DNA of 64,000 bases from Gremmenia infestans. Its lineage: Eukaryota > Ascomycota > Leotiomycetes > Helotiales > Hamatocanthoscyphaceae. The number at the start of each line of letters is the position of its first letter. Position 1 is the first letter of the stretch. The position numbers were made by a program, and so were the translations under genes. Shown here one piece after another: positions 57,448 to 64,000 of this stretch. The stretch is taken from assembly GCA_032629725.1 (NCBI GenBank), contig JAFEVB010000023.1, positions 868,001-932,000 on the forward strand. The letters run 5' to 3'. Under the pieces are notes generated by a model. The model had not been told where the DNA came from and did no database searches. It worked only from the letters and a program-made list of their open reading frames with translations.

Positions 57448-59776
57448 TTTCTATGCTGGGCAAACCAGGTGTCGTGACGGAAGAGAAGTTCGAGTGCGAC
57501 GAGCTCGAGCTGGCGGTGAAAGGAAAATAAGGGCTTAGACTCTCAAAGAGCCTGGTGATAACGATCGTGGTGTCAAATGAGGAATGCAAACGGCGGACAG
57601 GACAGGAAGTCGAGATTATTCATGAGCAGGGCAGCGTTAGTGTCATACGGCAGTCACAGCCATGTCAGGTCATGTCACCGATAGCTAGCTGTCTGTATAT
57701 CTGTCTGCTTGTCTGCCTGTATGTCTGTCTGTCTGTCTGTCTGTCTGTCGCGATTGGCGATTGAGGTTCCTCGAAGCTGACTGCGGAACAAAGTGGAAGT
57801 GACGGACAAAGGGCGACGGCGAGGTTGTGTGGGCGGTACGGGTAGGTCGATTAGAAGAATAACGGGGTTCAGAGAAAGAAGACGGGATCAAGACGGGATC
57901 AATACAGTAAATATCTGGGTTGGCCCGGATCTGGGTTGGTGCTGGTGCTGGTGCTGGTGTGGGTGTGGGTGCTGGGTGCAGGGTCAATCTTCGGTTGGGG
58001 GAATAGAGTTAGTGGGTTGAGTGGAGTTGAACGTAGGGGATCACTGGGATGGATGGGAGGGCGGTCCTGGCCTAGTGTCTTTTGCTGATACTACGGAGGT
58101 AACTAGGTACTGTACGGAGGTACTGGCGCCAAAAACAAGAGATCTCATTGGTCCACCAGGTCGGCACGGCAAGAGCCTTTGAACAACAACACGAGCGGCG
58201 CGCCGAGTTAAGTCGTGAGCTAGAATTGACCAAGTAGAAAAGCAGCACCAAACGACGGCTCGGAATTGGATTATTTTCTAAAAGCGTTACGGAGTAAATT
58301 ACAATTATGTCACAGTGACGATTTGATAAAATGTTATGAGAAGATGGAGATATACGGAAATGGAAATGTAAAGGAAAGGGGCTGGATAGTCTAGTATGGA
58401 CGCAAGAATAGCCGGACTCCAAATTACTCATGATCCTCCCTGATACAGTACAGTACTGTAGAGATAAAGAGATACGGACCATTAATTGCAGACAGCAGCT
58501 GCATGGAGAGTAGAGCAGCGTGCAGTTCTTTCCTCTTTTGGAACCTTCATTACGGGCCATAGGTAATTGTACAGTAATAACGGCACGGTACTAATGCAAG
58601 TCAAAATGAAGTTATCCAAGTTTCCCATTCTTCTTTCATGGCATTCCCTGTCCATGTCTTCTTAGAGGCTAGTCCAGCAACTGCTTTCAGGCCATGCAGG
58701 GTCCCCCAAGGCTGCATGTAGTCAAGCGTGAAGCTAAGCATCCTCTAAGCGTCCAACTCTAATGAATATCTTCATGCTCCAACGCGATGATTGGCTGCCT
58801 TGTCATAGCTGCCTCCTATTTTCACCCTCATACGAAGTAATTCAAATAATGCAGCCGTTATTCAATAAGTAATGAACAATTTACCGTAAGCCTCTCGTCG
58901 TCATGTCATTCATTATTCATGATGGAATTCATCGCATCGATATTGCCATCGTAAATCATATCATGTTCATGTACCCCTGTACCCATGTATACCTAGGTAA
59001 GTAGAAGTACGGAGCAAACTGTCAAAGTTTTCATATGCAAAGCAAGAGAAGCCACCACACACTTCGTATTCCAACGGCCTACAACAGCTCATGCATGCGG
59101 TAATCACTACCTTACTGACAACCTCGTACCACCAGACTTTTTCCATGTGAACATTAAAAGTCTCAACCCGACAAAACCATCCAATTCATTCATTACTCCG
59201 GATTCCGGAAGGTTTCCCCAAATTAGCCCTAGCCGTAGATGAAGGCTTGTCTTTTGCAGATCAAATTGATGAACAGCGTCATTGATGCCGCACCCAGCCA
59301 GCATTTGCGAGTACTGTACCACCGCATACCAGCGGAAATTGGAGACACGCCACGCACTGCAATTTGACTTTCCGAAATCGCATCGTAACTTTGTAATAAT
59401 ACTTCGTAAGAGTGGTGATGAAGTGACGAAGAATGCAACTCAACTGTCTTTTGCTTGAGATGATTTACTGCTACATTTTTGATTCGCTTTTGTCCGTGGG
59501 ATCATTGTGGCGACGACATGCATACTTACCCCTCTCATCTTCATATTCCGTACTCATCCATCGTCGCCGCTTGCATACGGCATACTGCAAACGTTCATGC
59601 AACAACAAATGGGGGTTACTAATCAAGATTAAACCATCGATACCTACTCGAGTATCCTATCCCATAGATAAGGTGAGCTGCTTGCGGTCGAAAATCACCG
59701 AATATTCCGTACAGGACCTACAGGTAGATACTCGTACCGCGACTGATTGGATGAATGAAGGAAGAGCTATTCATTT
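57448..59776. other. Intergenic region with microsatellites
   Basis: 2.3 kb upstream of the WSC gene. It holds a TGTC/CTGT microsatellite (57689-57749), a GGTGCT repeat (57933-57979), TACGGAG words near 58080 and 58290, and a TACAGTACAGTACTGTA palindromic cluster near 58445-58460. No gene is supported. Confidence 0.5.
57689..57749 (+). repeat. CTGT microsatellite
   Basis: Imperfect then perfect CTGT/TGTC tetranucleotide units. It lies about 240 bases upstream of the WSC gene start, in its likely promoter. Read directly. Confidence 0.85.
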
Positions 59777-60637
59777 AGGGGTTTTTTTAATTCTAAGTCA
59801 GGATTTGTTAAATCTAAGTGTCAAATCTAAGTCATCTGGTATAGCTCTTCTAGATATAGACCATCTTACTATGATGCTAACCAGCGGTGTAGCCCCCTCC
59901 ACCTCGTCGTCGCCAGCATACCGTATCGTCGCTAGCATATACCACTATCGCCATGGCCTGCCTCCCTAGATACCCGCTATTCAAGCGATGCCCCTATTCC
60001 CACATCGACTAAGAAGCACCTGCTTAGCGACCCCCCTATACGCGTTAATAGCAGACCTCCTAAATGCCTACAACTCCCATGCATACAAGAGAGGCTATGC
60101 TATTGTCTTCGCCGATAGCGGAGGCCTTAAGAGACCTAATAAGATTGGCAGAGAAGGTAGACGTCGCTTAGCTAGATGATAAAGATGCGCTAGATGCAGA
60201 GATTATAGGGGGGTTATAGTAGGAGAAGAGGTAGAAGAAGAGGAACTTTTTATAGACGTCGATAACTTTAACTATAATTTTATAGTAAGTCAGTTGCCTA
60301 TTAGAAGTAGCCTAAAAGGGAAGGGAAAGAGGCAAATTAGGGGGGTAAACAAGTCACAGCTTTTAGAGGCAGATGCGCTCGCTGTTTTGCAGCTAGAATT
60401 TAACTAGGACTTATATGCTATAGCTAGTTGAAAATCAAGTATATCCTCATAATATGTATTGCAGTGAGTGTATATAATAGTGGCGACAGCGAGGTAGGCG
60501 ACAGCGAGGTTAGCAACAGCGCTAATCGCGTACTTAGCATCATAATAAGATGGTCTATATTTAGAAGAGCGATACCGGATAACTTAGATTTAACACTTAG
60601 ATTTAGCAAAAGTCAACTTAAATTTAAAATACCCCCT
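59777..60637. mobile_element. Transposon remnant with ~100-bp terminal inverted repeats
   Basis: Left arm 59777-59880 and right arm 60535-60637 are inverted copies. Reading the right arm backwards gives the same order of words as the left arm: AGGGG(G)T, TTAAATCTAAGTGT, AAATCTAAGT, GGTAT, GCTCTTCTA, ATATAGACCATCTTA and ATGATGCTAA. The inner ~650 bases carry only broken frames, for example a peptide ending GLKRPNKIGREGRRRLAR near 60110-60179, so it is a short non-autonomous or decayed DNA element. Superfamily and target duplication could not be settled: the outermost bases differ between arms. Two tandem GGCGACAGCGAGGT units lie near 60482-60511. Confidence 0.75.
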
Positions 60638-61124
60638 TGATTTATAGAAACTCTCTTCCCCTGGCTTTTTCACCACCCAGGAGGGGTGTGGTATATAACC
60701 CCTCCTAAGGCATATTCCCTTCAACGCCGACTCATTTGCGTGCAACTCCAGAAACTGCCGCATTCTGTAAAAATTAATCAAGCCAAGTTTAGATAGATGT
60801 ACGTCGGCTATGCCGAATCCATCTTTTGTGTCAAACACAAATTCATATACCTAACCCTTACCTGTTCCTGTCTGTTCCTGCAGTTGCTTGCGCACGTGAT
60901 GGGCATCGTCCAATCATCGCCTCCTTCACTAAATGTGCTTTTGCTCTCTCAGCCTTAGGATTTCTCCAAATATCACAACGAAGTTAACTCTTCAAAGCTA
61001 CGGATAGTGGCCGCTGCTAGATTTTTTTCCACCACTTGTCTTTCACAATGTAAATTATTCTTCTTCTAATACAAAATATTCATATCACCTACCTGCCTGC
61101 CTTCAATCCCTTAATCGCGTCGCG
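60638..61124. promoter_or_regulatory. Upstream region of the PI-PLC-X gene
   Basis: 487 bases between the inverted-repeat element and the ATG at 61125. A CACGTG word lies at 60893-60898. The leader is pyrimidine-rich close to the start, as in many fungal promoters. Confidence 0.45.
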
Positions 61125-62102
61125 ATGAAGTTCTCGGTGGGCATCGTCAGCCTCGCTCAGCTGGTACTTGTCACACAATATACGAGTACACTCGCAGCCC
61201 AATATCATGGCTACCACTCTCCTTATTCATTCGACTGTAACTACCAACATTCACCACAATGGATGACCTCGATCCCATCCTCCACGAACCTCACACATCT
61301 CTCCATACCAGGAACGCATGACACCATGACCTCCGTCGTCGTGAGCCATATCTTCCAATGCCAAAATAACCACCTAGGAGCACAACTCCAAGCCGGCATT
61401 CGTTACTTTGACATCCGCGCTCGTCTAAATAACAACGAGCTTTTAATATACCACCAAGACTCCTACACCCAACACTCCTACCTCGAAGTCCTCACGACCT
61501 TCTTCAACTTCCTCGACGCAAATCCCGGAGAAACGATCCTCATGCGCCTCAAAGAAGAATCCACACCTATAAACTCAACCATCGATTTCCTCACAGCCTT
61601 CAATTACTACCGTCTCAATGACACCCAAACAGCCCCCGGCTGCTCCAAGCACTTCTGGGTCCCTCCCCAACCCGGACCTACATCCATTCCCACATTAGGG
61701 GACGTACGCAACAAAGTTCTCATATTGCAAAACTTTGGCTCAGATCCAGCCGAATACGGCATAAAATGGGAATCACCCCTCCTCGCGCTCGAAGACGACT
61801 ATGCTATTCCTGACCTCTATTCCGGCCTCGACTCCAAATTCCAAGCCATCACCGATAGCTTAACAGCTGCCAAAGCCGGTATCGAGTCGAGTGATGGGAA
61901 ATTATATTTGAGTCACCTGAGCGCGAGTGTGGGTGTTCTGCCTATTGAGGCTGCGGCGGGGACGGACAACGGGAGCGTGGTGGGCTTGAATGATCGTACC
62001 GGGCGCTGGCTGAAAGGGGGGAATGGGGGACGGACGGGGGTGGTCATTATAGACTTTCCTGGGATGGGGTTAGTGAGGGAGGTGTTGGAGAGGAATTATT
62101 GA
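61125..62102 (+). CDS. Secreted PI-PLC X-domain phosphodiesterase
   Basis: Single exon, 325 residues. Signal peptide MKFSVGIVSLAQLVLVTQYT. The X domain follows the bacterial type: first catalytic histidine H65 in LSIPGTHDTM, then GIRYFDIRARLNNNELLIYH with the second histidine H110, then NPGETILMRLKEE, VLILQNFG and the C-terminal IIDFPGMGLVREVLERNY. Such enzymes cleave phosphatidylinositol or GPI anchors to a cyclic inositol phosphate without calcium. No Y, C2 or PH domain is present. Secretion is predicted. In fungi these are extracellular or wall proteins of mostly unknown substrate. The next gene downstream encodes a small GPI-like protein on the opposite strand. Confidence 0.9.
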   Translation: MKFSVGIVSLAQLVLVTQYTSTLAAQYHGYHSPYSFDCNYQHSPQWMTSIPSSTNLTHLSIPGTHDTMTSVVVSHIFQCQNNHLGAQLQAGIRYFDIRARLNNNELLIYHQDSYTQHSYLEVLTTFFNFLDANPGETILMRLKEESTPINSTIDFLTAFNYYRLNDTQTAPGCSKHFWVPPQPGPTSIPTLGDVRNKVLILQNFGSDPAEYGIKWESPLLALEDDYAIPDLYSGLDSKFQAITDSLTAAKAGIESSDGKLYLSHLSASVGVLPIEAAAGTDNGSVVGLNDRTGRWLKGGNGGRTGVVIIDFPGMGLVREVLERNY

Positions 62103-62313
62103 TACCAATTCATCAAAGGAAAGAAGAAAGAAGAATATACCGGGAAAACGAAACATGGGAGCCGCCCGCCCCCATGTCGCCGTGGGAAGATGGATAGGCA
62201 TCAAACATTACCAGTCTGAGCATGCTTTGACTGGAGAGCATTCATGAAAAGGTAGGTGGAATACACATTCCTCCACCAGACTCAGCACACTTCCATTCAT
62301 CCACATCTTCACC

Positions 62314-62607
62314 TCATTCCCACCCCCCAACCATAACAACAACCATCCCCAAAACCCCAACCCACATGCCCACCTTGCACTCCCCTCCCGCACCCGCACC
62401 CGCCTCATACACACGATGATCCTTCGAATTCGTCTTTTCTCCCTTCATCGCCGTCTCAATACCCGTCGGCGTTACCGAGACTCCATCGAGGTTTCCCATA
62501 GTGTTATGCGCAGGTATCCCGGACTTAGCAGTGCTTGCTGTTGCTGCAGCCAGGACGCCGAGTAGGAGAAGCTGGTACGATATCGTTGTTGGGCTTTGGA
62601 ATTTCAT
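62314..62607 (-). CDS. Small secreted protein with GPI-signal-like C-terminus
   Basis: 97 residues from the ATG at 62607 (MKFQSPTTISYQLLLLGVLA, a signal peptide ending near ATAST). The frame is open upstream, but this ATG gives a proper signal peptide. The middle is short, polar and without cysteine pairs. The end GGECKVGMWVGVLGMVVVMV followed by GGWE is hydrophobic, like a GPI-attachment signal, with small residues (AGAGAGG) before it as the likely cleavage zone. Function unknown; a wall or plasma-membrane protein is inferred. Confidence 0.6.
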   Translation of the reverse strand: MKFQSPTTISYQLLLLGVLAAATASTAKSGIPAHNTMGNLDGVSVTPTGIETAMKGEKTNSKDHRVYEAGAGAGGECKVGMWVGVLGMVVVMVGGWE

Positions 62608-62859
62608 TCCTGCTTGGACTTTTGGGATTGTTTGGGAGGTCGGATGTGTATTTGACGCAAAAGAAAATACGGGGTAAAGGTAATGCCAAATCCTAAAATC
62701 TTGTTCACGGGCCTGATGGTAGGGAATCAGTCTTAAGAATAAAGGGGGTAACATTCACTGGACGAAGAGATATATAGACTTCTAGACTGTGAACCGATTA
62801 CATTTGTCTACGTTTACTTCATCTAACATGATTAATTACGTACCTGGGTGCACCCATTA

Positions 62860-63987
62860 TCATAACTTTTCCGAAGCCTCAAGTGCATCCGCACTTTTGG
62901 CAGGAACAAGAGGCAGAGGCTTTTCAACGGACCCTTCGGCATCATTTACTTGCTTCTCCGAAAATACTTCCTTCGGTCCAGTATCTTCAGAGCCGTACAC
63001 GTTTTCCAGGCTCTCGTCTGAAAAGAGTAGCCCCTCCACCTCCTCGTCATTATCCTTCCACACAGCAGCAACGGCTTCTGCCCTCGCCCTGTGTTGCGCC
63101 TTGATCCACTTGCCGCCCTTATAAAGAACATACGGTATTGGCGACAGAACCATACTAGCAAGCACCACTATCAACAATGTGATACGGAAGAATCCAAGCC
63201 TGTCATACAACTTTCCCCATCTCTGGAGCACCATATGTCTAAACGATCCAATCTTCCCATACTCATCAAAGTTTTGTCGGAAGATATAACGATACCAAGG
63301 ATGATCGCCGAAATCTGAGCAACGCCATGACTTCAAAGTACATTCTTTCAGGTCGTCGGGATTGACAGAGTCGCCTTGCCGTCTATCCCACAGCTTGACT
63401 TCTTTGATCTCGAAAGAGTGGTTCGGGGGGTCGGTTGAGGCGCGGTTGACAGTGTTCCAGTCCCTCAATGTTATCTTGATGACTTTCTGTTCCATATCCT
63501 TCAACAAAGCATTATGTCCAGCAATTCCAGCGCCCAGCAAATTAATCATCAAGTTCGGGTAATAATTGTAGTAATGGATAGAGGGATCGTCTCTTGGATG
63601 GGCGATACGATCGTAGTCGAGGTCGAACACCGGTAAGTCCTCGAGGTTAGGTGTGCCATGCTCAAATTCGCCGTATGATTGGGATGTCTGAGGCGCGGAG
63701 AGTCGCGGGGGCGTATGCGGCTGCAGCAGAGGCATGAACGGTTGGTCTTGCAAGAGAAGCGTCTGGTTGTCTGCGGAGACGGTGAAGTTGAGGATGAGCG
63801 CGCTCGGGATGTCCTCTCCTATCTGCTCCTCCTTATTCCACAGAGGAAGGTCGGGAGTGCTCACGCGCACGAGGACGCTGCGGCCTTTCTCTAGCCATTT
63901 GACGCCGTGGGTGGTGGGGTTGTTCTGCGCAGCTACCGAAAGAACGTGGAGGAAAGCAAGTAACAGCAATTGAGTGGTCATTGCCAT
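62860..63987 (-). CDS. Single-pass membrane protein of unknown function
   Basis: Single exon, 375 residues, complete inside the window. Signal peptide at 1-20 (MAMTTQLLLLAFLHVLSVAA). An outer domain of ~240 residues has sequons and two cysteines (ECTLKSWRCSDF). One transmembrane helix at about 267-288 (ITLLIVVLASMVLSPIPYVL) is followed by a basic stretch (YKGGKWIKAQHRARAEAVAA) and an acidic tail (DNDEEVEGLLFSDESLENVY). I do not recognise a domain. The topology, with a secreted head and a short acidic tail, resembles a receptor or cargo adaptor, but that is a guess. It is tandem with the small GPI-like protein gene. Confidence 0.75.
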   Translation of the reverse strand: MAMTTQLLLLAFLHVLSVAAQNNPTTHGVKWLEKGRSVLVRVSTPDLPLWNKEEQIGEDIPSALILNFTVSADNQTLLLQDQPFMPLLQPHTPPRLSAPQTSQSYGEFEHGTPNLEDLPVFDLDYDRIAHPRDDPSIHYYNYYPNLMINLLGAGIAGHNALLKDMEQKVIKITLRDWNTVNRASTDPPNHSFEIKEVKLWDRRQGDSVNPDDLKECTLKSWRCSDFGDHPWYRYIFRQNFDEYGKIGSFRHMVLQRWGKLYDRLGFFRITLLIVVLASMVLSPIPYVLYKGGKWIKAQHRARAEAVAAVWKDNDEEVEGLLFSDESLENVYGSEDTGPKEVFSEKQVNDAEGSVEKPLPLVPAKSADALEASEKL

Positions 63988-64000
63988 ATTGGAGTCCTAT

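Noticed and set aside
1..64000. CRISPR arrays, bacterial operons, rRNA or tRNA genes
   Set aside because: The DNA is eukaryotic with spliced genes. No spacer-repeat array was seen and I found no convincing tRNA cloverleaf or rRNA block by eye; a tRNAscan run would be decisive.

Overview
The window is nuclear DNA of a filamentous ascomycete (Pezizomycotina). The evidence is short GT-AG introns of about 45-100 bases with CTAAC/CTGAC-type branch sites, a fungal phytochrome histidine kinase, WSC-domain and kelch membrane proteins, a tyrosinase, a fungal-type homoserine acetyltransferase, retromer Vps17 and a COP9 signalosome subunit. A Leotiomycete-like genome is my guess from gene style only; nothing here fixes the species.

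Layout. 1-1.6 kb: 5' part of a secreted tyrosinase gene (minus strand), cut by the window edge. 1.6-4.2 kb: no gene seen. 4.2-11.6 kb: THO2 (minus, 2420 aa), divergent from homoserine O-acetyltransferase (12.1-13.7 kb). 14.0-16.0 kb: a five-exon fungal transcription-factor-like protein without a zinc cluster, divergent from a six-exon phytochrome (17.6-21.8 kb). 22.5-22.8 kb: a short SAM-domain ORF. 24.2-30.1 kb: a Helitron carrying a nearly intact Rep-helicase (one internal stop) and, convergent to it, a cysteine-rich DUF3716-like gene. 30.7-32.9 kb: SYLF (Ysc84-like) protein. 34.1-36.6 kb: two small conserved-looking proteins. 36.7-38.6 kb: an unrecognised 598-aa protein, divergent from CSN6 (39.2-40.6 kb). 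40.8-42.4 kb: zinc sorbitol/xylitol-dehydrogenase-type enzyme. 43.9-45.8 kb: Vps17, sharing a 370-base promoter with mitochondrial EF-G2 (46.2-49.0 kb). 50.2-64 kb: a run of surface or secreted proteins (kelch membrane protein, WSC membrane protein, PI-PLC-X protein, small GPI-like protein, membrane protein of unknown role), interrupted by a decayed gene (54.5-55.1 kb) and a transposon remnant with about 100-bp inverted repeats (59.8-60.6 kb).

The host genes do not form one pathway: most are housekeeping (mRNA export, methionine synthesis, retromer, mitochondrial translation). Two are linked to light and development in fungi (phytochrome, COP9 subunit). The most unusual points are a predicted 4-base micro-exon in the tyrosinase, the two-gene Helitron with its own enriched palindrome TACGGWCCGTA, and the inverted-repeat element at 60 kb. 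Exon boundaries given were derived by hand from GT-AG sites, reading phase and family motifs; no transcript data were available.
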